A stretch of DNA of 34,126 bases. It comes from SLQH01 sp964612995. Its GTDB lineage: Bacteria > Planctomycetota > UBA11346. Position 1 is the stretch's first letter; the number at the start of each line of letters is the position of its first letter. Below are positions 1 through 7,359 of the stretch, in pieces. A model generated the notes under the pieces. It did no database searches, had not been told where the DNA came from, and saw only the letters and a list, made by a program, of their open reading frames with translations. Position numbers and translations under genes: made by a program. The stretch covers positions 1 to 34,126 of the forward strand of contig CAZTGE010000034.1 in assembly GCA_964612995.1 (NCBI GenBank), written 5' to 3'.

Positions 1-54
1 TCGGGACCGCGCATCGCCGGATTGCCCGTGCAGCGGTATGGCGTGACAGGTACG

Positions 55-105
55 GTAGGTCCTCATACAGTGAGGACCGTAGGGGCGAAGCCCCTGAGTA
101 ATTAC
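55..105 (-). repeat. Family A hairpin repeat, truncated copy A1
   Basis: This 51-bp stretch matches the right end of the complete copy at 29257-29481, with the same GTCCTCA/TGAGGAC hairpin and GGGGC-GAA-GCCCC hairpin ending in GAGTAATTAC. The left four fifths of the element are missing. It directly abuts the proB remnant, so the junction at about 105 is a recombination or insertion breakpoint. Confidence 0.75.
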
Positions 106-106
106 A

Positions 107-661
107 AAGCAGAAAGGTGGGCGGATCCCGCCGGTGACCCCGGCGATGATCGCCGCGGCCGGTGGCGGCGGTGCGCGCGGCCGCGGCGGGATGCGCTCCA
201 AGCTCGAGGCCGTGCGCCTGGCCACCGGAGCCGGGGTGGAGACGGTGATCGCCGATGCGCGCGAACCGGAGGTGATCATGCGGGTCCTCTGCGGCGAGGA
301 GGTGGGCAGCCGCGCCGCGCCGTCGGCACGCACGGGTTCGGGCTCGCGCCGACGCTGGCTGGCGCTGGCGCGGGCGATCCGCGGCACCCTGATCATCGAC
401 GCCGGGGCGGTGACGGCCTTGCGTGAGCGCGGCCGCAGTCTGTTGTGCGCCGGCATCGTGTCGGTGGAGGGCCGCTTCGCGCGCGGCGACACGGTCGCCA
501 TCGCCGGGCCCGCGGGGCGGGTCATCGCCCGCGGCATGACCGGGCTCTCGGCCGATGAGCTGCGTGCGATCGCCGGCTTGCGCAGCGATCAGGCGCGCAA
601 ACGCCTCGGCCACGCGCTGCCCAAGGCCGCGGTCCATCGCGATGACCTCTTGCTGATCTGA
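107..661 (+). pseudogene. proB: Glutamate 5-kinase (ProB), 3' remnant with PUA domain
   Basis: This encodes the C-terminal half of glutamate 5-kinase, which phosphorylates glutamate in proline synthesis. The reading frame is open from base 98. It shows the end of the kinase domain, with GRGGM (the GTGGM loop of the family) followed by SKLEAVRLATGAG. A PUA domain follows, with the typical LIIDAGAVTAL, SLLCAGIVSVEG, a LG segment and an AVHRDDLLL end before the stop at 659-661. The first roughly 200 residues of the family's 260-380 are absent. Instead the frame runs back into repeat A1, and bases 1-54 do not read as ProB kinase in any frame. A GTG at 134 could start a short product, but it would lack the active site. 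The alternatives are that the 5' part was lost by recombination between repeats, or that the contig is misassembled at the repeat. The family call is secure; the pseudogene status is inferred. Confidence 0.75.
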
Positions 662-666
662 GCGCC

Positions 667-1308
667 TCAGCCGCCGTTGGCCACCGGCGGGCGGTGCACG
701 TCGGTCTCGCGCCGGATGCGATGGCCGCCGCTGCGGCGCGCGGCGAGGCGCCCACGATGGACCAGGTCGGCCAGGGCCCCGCGCATGTCGGCGTGGATCT
801 GCAGGAAGCGATCGGTCCCGACGATACGCAGCACCTTCATGATCGCCTCCGGTGGCCGGAACAACTCGAGGCAGAGCCGGCGGCTGTGGGTCACCAGGGC
901 GGAGATCCCCGCGGTGGCGATGCCGGTCATCTGCGCGCAGTCCATGACCACGCCGGGGCAGGTGCGCGGATCGATCCCGGCGAGCGCCTGGTCGAGTTCA
1001 TCTCCCGCGGCGTCGTCGATGCGCGGCGGCAGGCTCAGATGGGCGACGCGATTGCTCTTGCCGATGATGTAGGCGTAAGGCCCGGTGATCACCCGGTCGG
1101 GCCGGCCCACCCGTGCGCGCTCGATCAGCAGCTGACGCGGCCGGCGACCCTGGCGCAGGAGGCAGAGATTGGTCGCCACCACCTTGGCCACGGCCAGCGC
1201 CCCGGCCGGATTGGTCGCCACCGCGTCGATATGCAGGCTGCCCAGGGGCGCGGCGCTGTCGTCGCTCATACGGAACGGCAACACCACCGGAATCGCATGG
1301 AAGGCCAT
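667..1308 (-). CDS. STAS-domain protein
   Basis: A 213-residue soluble protein. Its C-terminal half resembles a STAS domain (the anti-sigma-factor antagonist / SulP fold): the strand PGVVMDCAQMTGIATAGISALV, then a helix and LRIVGTDRFLQIHADMRGAL. The conserved Ser/Thr of phosphorylated antagonists falls in the G-I-A-T-A-G segment. The N-terminal 95 residues match nothing I recognise. The ATG at 1306-1308 was chosen because a longer frame, to 1506, would translate repeat B; another ATG at 1269 is possible, and neither has a clear ribosome site. It converges on the proB remnant with only 5 bases between the stop codons. No kinase or phosphatase partner is nearby, so the partner is unknown. Confidence 0.6.
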   Translation of the reverse strand: MAFHAIPVVLPFRMSDDSAAPLGSLHIDAVATNPAGALAVAKVVATNLCLLRQGRRPRQLLIERARVGRPDRVITGPYAYIIGKSNRVAHLSLPPRIDDAAGDELDQALAGIDPRTCPGVVMDCAQMTGIATAGISALVTHSRRLCLELFRPPEAIMKVLRIVGTDRFLQIHADMRGALADLVHRGRLAARRSGGHRIRRETDVHRPPVANGG

Positions 1309-1362
1309 GCCATCGAGTATGCCTGCGCGCGTGAAGGCCCCAAGGGGGAATGCTGGCGCGCT

Positions 1363-1649
1363 GCAGAGCGACTCAAAGCTCGCCCCGGGAGCGCCGATCC
1401 CCAGGTCGGCATGCCTTGCGTCGCCTCCGCCTGCGTCCAACCGCCCGGCTCTCTTTGGTGATTGGACCATAGCGCAGGCTCCGCCCGCAGCCCAAGGGTT
1501 CATCATAGCGGTCGCAGCCTGCGCTGCTCTTTGTTCGTGGGGGGCTCTTCTCCCTGCTGCGCAGGGCCGCCCCCGCTACGCCCCCAATTCCATTGTGACG
1601 CAGGTGGAGGTGAGGCATGGCCCTCATTTGCGAGCTGTGGGTCGCCCTG
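1363..1649 (-). repeat. Family B repeat copy split by a family C insertion
   Basis: The outer parts (about 1363-1470 and 1588-1649) match the two halves of the intact B copy at 1903-2067, in opposite orientation. They share CTCAAAGC near the left edge, CGGCATGCCTTGCGTCGCCT, and GACGCAGGTGGAGG followed by GCATGGCCCTCATTTGCGAG. The middle, about 1471-1587, is unrelated to B and resembles 9067-9172. This is therefore a nested insertion. It lies just upstream of the STAS gene. Confidence 0.7.
1471..1587. repeat. Family C repeat, copy C1 nested in B
   Basis: This is a hairpin-rich segment of about 115 bp beginning ATAGCGCAGG and ending CCCCCGCTACG, so it has short TAGCG/CGCTA inverted ends. It shares layout and words with 9067-9172, including CCGCCCGCA, CCCAAGGG, the (T)GTTCG(C/T)GGGGG word and CCGCCCCCGCTACG or its equivalent. 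It interrupts a family B copy, so C arrived after B. Confidence 0.6.
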
Positions 1650-1727
1650 GGTGCAGCTGGTCCGCAGGCGCCGGGTGCCAGTCGCGGCATCAGGTCTCGA
1701 GCATTTCCGCGATGACGAGGGGCAATG

Positions 1728-1761
1728 ACACGGCCGCGCCCCAGAAGGAGCGCGGCCGTGT
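1728..1761 (-). terminator. Strong hairpin 3' of tRNA-Gly
   Basis: A perfect 12-bp stem (ACACGGCCGCGC with its complement) closes a 10-base loop. It starts 10 bases beyond the tRNA 3' end on the minus strand. There is no U-run after it, so it may be a processing or stabilising hairpin, or a Rho-assisted terminator. Confidence 0.45.
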
Positions 1762-1770
1762 GCGGATGCG

Positions 1771-1841
1771 AGCGGATGAGGGGAATCGAACCCCCGTATC
1801 CAGCTTGGGAAGCTGGCGCTCTACCATTGAGCTACATCCGC
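1771..1841 (-). tRNA. tRNA-Gly, anticodon CCC
   Basis: Read on the minus strand it folds into a full cloverleaf. The acceptor is GCGGATG paired with CATCCGC, the D arm GCTC-AATGGTA-GAGC, the anticodon arm CCAGC-TTCCCAA-GCTGG with CCC at positions 34-36, and the T arm GGGGG-TTCGATT-CCCCT. The discriminator is T, and CCA is not encoded. It decodes GGG. A TTGACT box lies upstream at 1883-1888, and an intact family B repeat was inserted just beyond it. Confidence 0.95.
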
Positions 1842-1853
1842 GTAACAGCGTGA

Positions 1854-1888
1854 AGGATCACGGGAAAGCCCGACTTGGCAAGAGTCAA
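1854..1888 (-). promoter_or_regulatory. Possible promoter of tRNA-Gly
   Basis: On the minus strand a good -35 box, TTGACT, lies about 42 bases before the tRNA 5' end. No convincing -10 hexamer is visible at the right spacing, so only the -35 is supported. The family B target duplication begins 4 bases farther upstream, at 1893-1902. Confidence 0.3.
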
Positions 1889-1902
1889 CCCGGCCCTGCC
1901 AT

Positions 1903-2067
1903 CAGGGCCGCTCAAAGCTCGCAAATGAGGGCCATGCCTCGCCTCCACCTGCGTCACCATGGCCCATGCACCAAAGAGAACCGGGCGGTTTGACGCAGGT
2001 GGAGGCGACGCAAGGCATGCCGAGCTGGTGCTCGGCGCTCCCAGGGGCCGTGCTTTGAGCGGCCCTG
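1903..2067. repeat. Family B repeat, intact 165-bp copy with 10-bp target duplication
   Basis: The element begins CAGGGCCGCTCAAAGC and ends GCTTTGAGCGGCCCTG, a near-perfect terminal inverted repeat. Inside is a second inverted pair, CCTCCACCTGCGTCA and TGACGCAGGTGGAGG, so the whole element is nearly palindromic. It is flanked by exact direct repeats GCCCTGCCAT at 1893-1902 and 2068-2077, which fits a 10-bp target-site duplication. It has no coding capacity, so it looks like a MITE. The direct repeat shares GCCCTG with the element end, so the true duplication could be slightly shorter. Confidence 0.7.
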
Positions 2068-2111
2068 GCCCTGCCATGGCAGCCGGTTGAAGGCCTGTTT
2101 CCACAGCAACC

Positions 2112-2156
2112 CAAGCAACCAGGACGCAAGCAACCAGGACGCAAGCAACCAGGACG
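2112..2156 (+). repeat. 15-bp tandem repeat, three copies
   Basis: The unit CAAGCAACCAGGACG occurs three times in perfect tandem, at 2112-2126, 2127-2141 and 2142-2156. It lies between repeat B and the GNAT remnant. There are no spacers, so it is not a CRISPR. As DNA it may be a slippage-prone minisatellite. Confidence 0.9.
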
Positions 2157-2189
2157 GCCATCTGTCATCGGACCAGTGGGTGGATCCCA

Positions 2190-2288
2190 CTTACCGACTA
2201 TCGTCGGTATGGCTTCGAGCCGTTTGCCGACGAGCCCCTGGACTTGTTCATGGCAATGGGAACGGTCGAGCAGTTGTTTGCTGACTGA
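2190..2288 (+). pseudogene. C-terminal tail of a TacT-like GNAT acetyltransferase toxin
   Basis: The frame ending at TGA 2286-2288 reads YGFEPFADEPLDLF then MAMGTVEQLF. This is the typical last strand and helix of GNAT toxins of the TacT/AtaT type (YGF-x-PFPD-x-PL-x-LFLPM...). Those toxins acetylate aminoacyl-tRNA and are normally preceded by a ribbon-helix-helix antitoxin. Only about 30 residues remain. No acetyl-CoA motif or antitoxin can be found upstream, where repeats B and the 15-bp tandem take over. The identification rests on a short motif, so it is moderate. Confidence 0.5.
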
Positions 2289-2316
2289 TGCCTGCCTGTT
2301 CATTTCACCCCAGATC

Positions 2317-2373
2317 GTAACTGCTCTGGGGTTTCGCCCCTACGGCCCTCACTGCGTGAGGACCTGCCCCAGG
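2317..2373 (+). repeat. Family A repeat, truncated copy A2
   Basis: It starts GTAACTGCTCTGGGG and matches the first 57 bases of the copy at 8775, including the GCCCCTAC hairpin arm and CCTCACTGCGTGAGG. It then diverges. The rest of the element is missing. Confidence 0.65.
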
Positions 2374-2476
2374 CGTCTGAAGGGAGCGTCATACCATGGG
2401 TTCATCGGCGGATGAGCCCATGTCGTGACCTCGGTCCGCGCTTCGAGCGGCCCTGGACGTGGGTGTTTCTGGGTTG

Positions 2477-2504
2477 TTGCGGAGCCAGACGTGGCTGCTA
2501 GGAT
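2477..2504 (+). promoter_or_regulatory. Possible promoter of the protease pair
   Basis: TTGCGG at 2477-2482 and TAGGAT at 2499-2504 are 16 bases apart. Transcription would start near 2511, which leaves a short leader before the ATG at 2539. Both boxes are imperfect. Confidence 0.25.
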
Positions 2505-2538
2505 GGCGCGATCAACATCTGTGCCCGATCGGAACAGT

Positions 2539-3594
2539 ATGATCACGCCTTTCCCACGCCGGGGTTCGATGCTTTTGCCCGTGGGCGTCGGTGTCGCGGT
2601 TCTCGGTCTGTCCCTGCTGACTGTGGGGCTGTTCAGCCTTGGCAGTGTCTCGCCCGAACTACCGCGTCTGCGCGCCCAGATCAAGAAGGTCCAGGACGAC
2701 ATGGCCGCATTGGACATGGAGCGGAAGGATCTGCACACGAGCGTGGCCGAGTACCGTGATGCCATCGCTGTCACCACTGCGCAGGCCGACGAATTGGAAC
2801 GCGCCGTCCTGCCTTTGCGTGCGCGCTCCTTGCGTTTGATCCAGGAGGAGAAGGAAGCCAGGCGCGACCTTACGCGTAATGCGGCCGCCATGCAGAAGGT
2901 GGTCGATGCCACCAACGCGCGTGCGGTGGATGCCAATGCGCGCCTGCACGCTGAGGGGGAGCACCGGCAGCGGACCGCCGAGGTGTTGCGGATCGGCCAG
3001 GAGGTGGTCGGTTCCCTGGTCGTCGATGAAGCGCAGATCGGTTCGTGCTTCCTCGTAGACAGCGCGCGTGGTCCGATCTTCCTCGCTCTGGCGGGTCGTT
3101 TGCAGGTGGGCCAGCGTACCATCGGCAAGATGACCGTTCGTGCTCCGGGCGATGTCCGCCGTCAGGTTGTGGTCCCCTTGCGGGTGGACCACATCGATGA
3201 ACGCATCGGCGTGGCCGTCTTGCGCATCACTCGCAGCGGCTTGCGGGTGACGGTTCCGGTACTCAGCCGGGACAAGCCGATCGCCCAGGGGGATCCGGTC
3301 CATCTGGTCGCCACCGTGATTGTCGGTGAGGGCGGCATGATGGAACACAGCGCCTTTGCCGGGCACGTGACCGGTCGCCGTGATGTCGACGGGATGCAGG
3401 TGTGGCAGACCGATCTGCCGGCCAATCCCGGCGCCGACGGAGGGCCGGTGCTGGATGCCGATGGCGTTGTGCTCGGCATGCATGTCTCGCCGGGCGAGCG
3501 AATCGAGCGGACCGCCTTCTTCATTCCGGCCACGGCATTGAGAATGGTGATCGCCGGCTTCGAACGGGCCACCGGTGGAGGGGGCGGACGATGA
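2539..3594 (+). CDS. Membrane-anchored coiled-coil protein with degenerate trypsin-like domain
   Basis: A 351-residue protein. A membrane segment (LLPVGVGVAVLGLSLLTVGLF) near residues 12-32 is followed by a long heptad-rich coiled coil to about residue 145, then a domain with the fold signature of HtrA/trypsin proteases. The active-site loop reads NPGADGGP, so the nucleophile position is Asp300 rather than Ser. The equivalents of TNxHVV and DLALL read LALAGR and GVAVLR, so His and Asp are also lost. It should be a non-catalytic partner or decoy. The ATG at 2539 was chosen because the longer frame runs back into repeat-derived DNA and a weak promoter lies before it. Its TGA overlaps the ATG of the next gene, so the two products are probably made together and may interact through their coiled coils. 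Confidence 0.75.
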   Translation: MITPFPRRGSMLLPVGVGVAVLGLSLLTVGLFSLGSVSPELPRLRAQIKKVQDDMAALDMERKDLHTSVAEYRDAIAVTTAQADELERAVLPLRARSLRLIQEEKEARRDLTRNAAAMQKVVDATNARAVDANARLHAEGEHRQRTAEVLRIGQEVVGSLVVDEAQIGSCFLVDSARGPIFLALAGRLQVGQRTIGKMTVRAPGDVRRQVVVPLRVDHIDERIGVAVLRITRSGLRVTVPVLSRDKPIAQGDPVHLVATVIVGEGGMMEHSAFAGHVTGRRDVDGMQVWQTDLPANPGADGGPVLDADGVVLGMHVSPGERIERTAFFIPATALRMVIAGFERATGGGGGR

Positions 3595-6041
3595 CCGGTC
3601 TTCGCAAGGTGCGGTGCAAGTGCGGCACCGCCTTCACGATTCCTCCCGCACCCGGGACCTACGCGTGTCCTGCGTGCGAGGCGCCCCTACGCGTGCGGGC
3701 CCGCGCGCCCCGGTCTGCCGACACACCGGCCCAACCTGGGCCCACTGCCCCGCCAGCGGCCGCCGGAGCGGTCCGCTCGCCAGCGGCGAAACCGCGTGGA
3801 CAGTGTTCCGCGCCCGGCGCGGGTGCTGGCGCTGCGCCTGCGGACACGCCTGACCGGGCGGTCCAGATGAGCGATGTCATCGGATGGTTCCTGATCGGCA
3901 TCGGTGCGGTCGCGATGCTGGTCGGGGTCATCCTCTGGGTCGGCGCACCCTACGACGCCGCGGAGGTGCAGAGTGAGCGCCGGCGGCTGCGGGATACGCG
4001 AGAACAGCTCGCCTCGCAAGAGGACGGACTTCGAGAAGCACGCGCGGTCGTCCCCGGTCTCGAGGAGCGGCTGGCGGCCGCCCGGTTGACGGTCAGTGAT
4101 TTCGAGGACGAGTCCGAGCGTCTGAAGGCGCAGATCGCCGTTTCCACACATGAGCTGGAAACGGCGCGAGCGCGGCTGGACCAGCAGAAGGAGCAGCTGG
4201 ACCAGGTGGGGGCTGCGGTAGCCAAGGTCGGCGACGAACTCGACCAACTCGAGGCGTCCCTCGATCCGCGTCTGCTGATAGAGGCCGTCAAGAAGGCCAC
4301 ACTGGTGATCCGCACCGATGTGGGTTCCGGCTCCGGTTTGGTCATCAACGGCCACGGCGGTGCGCTGACCAACTATCATGTCGTGCGCTGCATGAGCGAG
4401 TTGCATGTCTACATGCCGGCCCGCGAAGGAGGGGAGCTGATCGAGCTGTCCGGGGCGCGTCTCATCGCGGCAGACCCTGCTGCCGACCTTGCATTGATCG
4501 AGCTGCCCGAACCGCCAGACAGGGTGGCAGTGGACGGCGGCTATCCGGCGCTCGGGATCCGTCCGACGACGGAGGTCGCGATCACCCCCGGCGAGACCGT
4601 GTACGCGGTGGGCAATCCGGGCCTCGGCGACGAGTTGCTGACCCACACGGCCACCAAAGGCATCGTGTCAAGTGCCGCACGCCGCGCGGGCGGGGTGGAG
4701 CTGTTGCAGTTCACCGCTGCCATCAATCCTGGCAACAGCGGAGGGCCCCTGGTGGATTCCACGGGCGCGCTGGTGGGAGTTATCACCAGCAAGGGAATCA
4801 ACGTCGAGGCGGTGGGATTCGCCGTGACCATGGACATGGTCACGACCTTCCTGCACAACAGCAGCCGTCCAGGTTATGCCATTGGTCCGGATCTGGAGGC
4901 TTGGGAGCGCCAACACGCCCCCGCCGATTTCATCGCCCGGCGTGGCCTGAATTTCCGCCCCGATCGTGAATGCAGTTTCGCCGAACCCGTCAGCGACATG
5001 CATGTGCTCAAGGGTGACGCGCTACTGCTGGTGCATGGCCCAACCGGCACGCTCAGTGTTTTCGATGCGGAAGCCAACGCGTTGCAGACCCGTCTGGCTC
5101 TGGACAACCCGATCGCGGCCGTGGTCGTCGACAATGCAAAGCGCCGCGCATGGGTACTCTGTCCGACCGTCCGCCGACTCACGGAGGTCCGCCTCGCGCC
5201 GTTGGCGGTGGAGGCGCATCACGTGCACAACAGCCTGGCCAGTGCCCACGACCTGATCGGGCTGGAGGACGATGCTGACGTTCTCGCTGTGTTGCGCGAG
5301 GGGGCCAGCCCGCTCTTCTGCGACACCCGTTCCCTCGATGATGAACCGGGCGAGGCGCTGGTCGACTTCGCCAGTGCGCCGGTGCTGGCCATGGGTGGCA
5401 GCGATGACCACGCCTTCCTCCTCGGGCTCACGGGCAGCACCTTGCAGATGCGAGCCGTGGATGCTGGCGATCTGAGTGCGGCGGTGCGTCAGGCGGTGGG
5501 CGCACAGTCGCGCTTGCGACGTGTGCGTCACAATTTTGAGGCCAACCGGCAGTACGACGCGTTCCAGGCTGAGGTCAGGAAGCGTCTGTTCGATGAGGCG
5601 CCGCAGGGGGTCTACGACTTGCGCGCTCTGATGCAGGCAGGAGCGCCGCCTCATCCTCCGATCCCGGTCGGCCGGAACCATGTGATCTTCTGTCGTCGAC
5701 TGATCTCGGTCTCGCGGCGGGGGTTGACCACCGAGAAGGTGCTGCCGCCCAACCCCCAGTGGGCGCAGCTACGCGGACTGAGCCGTGAGGATCACCAGTT
5801 TCTCATGTGGTTGGATCGGATCGTTGCCGTGAGCGCTGACGGGCGCTACGCCGCCAGCGGCTCCTGCGTCTACGATCTCGAGCGCGGCGAGCCGATGGCA
5901 CAGCTGCCCTGGTTGGCGTGCGGGGTCCATTTCAGCGACGATGGACGCGACCTGCATCTGCTCGGCGCCGCGGGCGACACACTGGCCACGGTCGCGCGCT
6001 GGCAGGAGACGCTGTCGCGGGCGAGCGGCGAGGCCGACTGA
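3591..6041 (+). CDS. Membrane-anchored HtrA-like serine protease with zinc ribbon, coiled coil and C-terminal propeller-like region
   Basis: An 816-residue protein. An N-terminal zinc ribbon carries CKCG and CPAC, residues 8-30. A Pro/Ala-rich linker leads to a membrane segment (WFLIGIGAVAMLVGVILWV), residues 98-118, then a coiled coil to about residue 225 and a trypsin-like domain. The catalytic triad is visible: His263 in TNYHVV, Asp299 in ADLALIEL and Ser383 in NPGNSGGP. Unlike DegP, no PDZ domain follows. The last 400 residues have short beta-rich repeats such as DGRYAASGSCVYDL and DDGRDLHLLG, suggesting a beta-propeller. The ribbon should be cytoplasmic and the protease periplasmic. The ATG overlaps the stop of the inactive paralogue in the arrangement ATGA. 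A longer upstream frame was rejected because it overlaps the previous gene. The substrate is unknown; a role in envelope protein quality control or signalling is inferred. Confidence 0.85.
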   Translation: MTGLRKVRCKCGTAFTIPPAPGTYACPACEAPLRVRARAPRSADTPAQPGPTAPPAAAGAVRSPAAKPRGQCSAPGAGAGAAPADTPDRAVQMSDVIGWFLIGIGAVAMLVGVILWVGAPYDAAEVQSERRRLRDTREQLASQEDGLREARAVVPGLEERLAAARLTVSDFEDESERLKAQIAVSTHELETARARLDQQKEQLDQVGAAVAKVGDELDQLEASLDPRLLIEAVKKATLVIRTDVGSGSGLVINGHGGALTNYHVVRCMSELHVYMPAREGGELIELSGARLIAADPAADLALIELPEPPDRVAVDGGYPALGIRPTTEVAITPGETVYAVGNPGLGDELLTHTATKGIVSSAARRAGGVELLQFTAAINPGNSGGPLVDSTGALVGVITSKGINVEAVGFAVTMDMVTTFLHNSSRPGYAIGPDLEAWERQHAPADFIARRGLNFRPDRECSFAEPVSDMHVLKGDALLLVHGPTGTLSVFDAEANALQTRLALDNPIAAVVVDNAKRRAWVLCPTVRRLTEVRLAPLAVEAHHVHNSLASAHDLIGLEDDADVLAVLREGASPLFCDTRSLDDEPGEALVDFASAPVLAMGGSDDHAFLLGLTGSTLQMRAVDAGDLSAAVRQAVGAQSRLRRVRHNFEANRQYDAFQAEVRKRLFDEAPQGVYDLRALMQAGAPPHPPIPVGRNHVIFCRRLISVSRRGLTTEKVLPPNPQWAQLRGLSREDHQFLMWLDRIVAVSADGRYAASGSCVYDLERGEPMAQLPWLACGVHFSDDGRDLHLLGAAGDTLATVARWQETLSRASGEAD

Positions 6042-6291
6042 GCCTGGAATGTGCTCCTGAACACCGAGTGGCCTCGGGGACATTCTTCTTGGGCACAGTG
6101 GCTGAGCCCGTGCCAGTGCGCCCAGTGCTCCTTGGCCCACCGGTAGCGGGCAGTCTGGCGTCGGATGCGAATGGCCGTGTCGTGGTCGTACACTGTCGTG
6201 GAGACGTCGATGCATCTGCTTGGGTCGGCGCGGTGGGCGACGCCTGCCCTGCCCTGCCCGGCCCGGAGCCGTGCCATGTCGTAATCTGTTT
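6042..6291. other. Intergenic stretch without recognised gene
   Basis: These 250 bases lie between the protease gene and repeat A3. Open minus-strand frames run through them but continue as antisense of the protease gene and match nothing I recognise. No tRNA, riboswitch or clear terminator was seen. Confidence 0.5.
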
Positions 6292-6480
6292 GTAACCACT
6301 CAGGCCCATCGGGCATGAGTGGTTACAACGCCCTTTTCGCGGCCCCATCGTACGCGATGGGGTCTGGCGTCGAGTGGTGGCGGGCGGATACGTTTCGGCG
6401 CAGCCGATCTGCCCACGCTTGAATCTACCGGCAGATTCAGGCGAACCACGACAAAGCCAGGGGGGTGGGTCCTCACACAG
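6292..6480 (-). repeat. Family A repeat, copy A3 truncated at one end
   Basis: It begins with the hairpin GTAACCACTCAGGCCC / GGGCATGAGTGGTTAC around an ATC loop. It continues in the same order as the complete copy at 29257: CCCATCG/CGATGGG hairpin, GGGCGGATACGTTTCGG, the GAATCT/AGATTC hairpin, GAACCACGACAAAGCCAGG, and the start of the GTCCTCAC hairpin. The terminal 45 bases are missing. It sits between two convergent genes, the protease and araC, and could act as a bidirectional terminator. Confidence 0.8.
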
Positions 6481-6490
6481 CATGGGGCGA

Positions 6491-7330
6491 TCAGCGGGCC
6501 TGGTCGCGCCAGCGCCCGGGTGCCATGCCCATCACCTGCTTGAAACACCGGCAGAAGGCGGGGACGGAAGCGTAGCCACTGGCGGCGGCCGCATCGGCGA
6601 TGGTCATGGGGCTGAAGCGCAGAAGCTCGGCGGCGGCTTGGATGCGTTCGCGAGCCAACCAGGTGCGCGGGCTGCAGCCATAGGTGGCCCGGAAGCGGCG
6701 TCGGAAATGCGCCAGTGCGAGATCGCAGGCGGCGGCGAGGTCGGCCGGCTCGAGTACGGCGGCGCCGTGCGTGGCGAGGCACGCGCTGCAGCGCTGGCGT
6801 TGACGCGGGCTCAGGTGGCCAGCGCGCGCGGTGGCGAGGTCGCTGCTGCTCTCGCCGATGTGCGCGATCAGATCGGCGAGCGCGCACCGCAAGCGCAGTG
6901 CCCGCGCCGGCCCGGGGGTGGCGAAGGCCTGTACCAGCCGGTCGAAGGCCGGCTGACAGGCGCGGCCATCGGACAGACACAGATGCCGCTGCGGCCAGGT
7001 GTCCAGAGGGGCGTGGGCACGCACCACGTGGAAGTGCAGGCGGGGGCCGGGATCGGGGGCGAGAGCATGGGGCACCTGGGGCGCGAGCCAGTGGAGTTCG
7101 CCGGTGCGCCAGGTCACCGGACGGTTGTCGACACTGCCGGTGCAACTGCCGTCCAGGATCAGGTAGATGATGGTGTCGTCATGCTGTCGAGGCTCGATGT
7201 GCCAGCGTGGCGGTGGTCGGATCCGTAGCGCGCGGACCACCTCCAGCGGTACGGCGGGGTCGAGCAGGCGATGGGCGCAGGCGGTGATGTCCACTCCGGG
7301 ATAATTCTGGGATGGACGCGGGTATGGCAA
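6491..7330 (-). CDS. AraC-family transcriptional regulator
   Basis: Up to 279 residues. The N-terminal half is a cupin-like sensor region: a ILDG turn, TGELHWLAPQVPHAL and a HFHVV strand. The C-terminal 100 residues carry two helix-turn-helix motifs: ADLAAACDLALAHFRRRFRATYGCSPRTWL and then the recognition half MTIADAAAASGYASVPAFCRCFKQVMGMAPGRWR. It is divergently transcribed from the adjacent sulfatase and probably controls it, likely in response to a sugar or breakdown product. The first codon of the longest frame is TTG (7328-7330). A GTG at 7292-7294 starting VDITACAH is equally likely and would leave 65 rather than 29 bases between the two genes. Repeat A3 ends about 10 bases after its stop. 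Confidence 0.85.
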   Translation of the reverse strand: MPYPRPSQNYPGVDITACAHRLLDPAVPLEVVRALRIRPPPRWHIEPRQHDDTIIYLILDGSCTGSVDNRPVTWRTGELHWLAPQVPHALAPDPGPRLHFHVVRAHAPLDTWPQRHLCLSDGRACQPAFDRLVQAFATPGPARALRLRCALADLIAHIGESSSDLATARAGHLSPRQRQRCSACLATHGAAVLEPADLAAACDLALAHFRRRFRATYGCSPRTWLARERIQAAAELLRFSPMTIADAAAASGYASVPAFCRCFKQVMGMAPGRWRDQAR

Positions 7331-7359
7331 GCGACCGCCGCCACGATTAGCATGAGGGC

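Noticed and set aside
2112..2156. Three short repeats as a CRISPR array
   Set aside because: The units are 15 bp, directly adjacent and without spacers, and no cas genes are present.
5870..6316. Minus-strand frame in the gap after the protease gene as a possible transposase remnant
   Set aside because: It contains a CAQEECP stretch but no further transposase features, and runs antisense into the protease gene.
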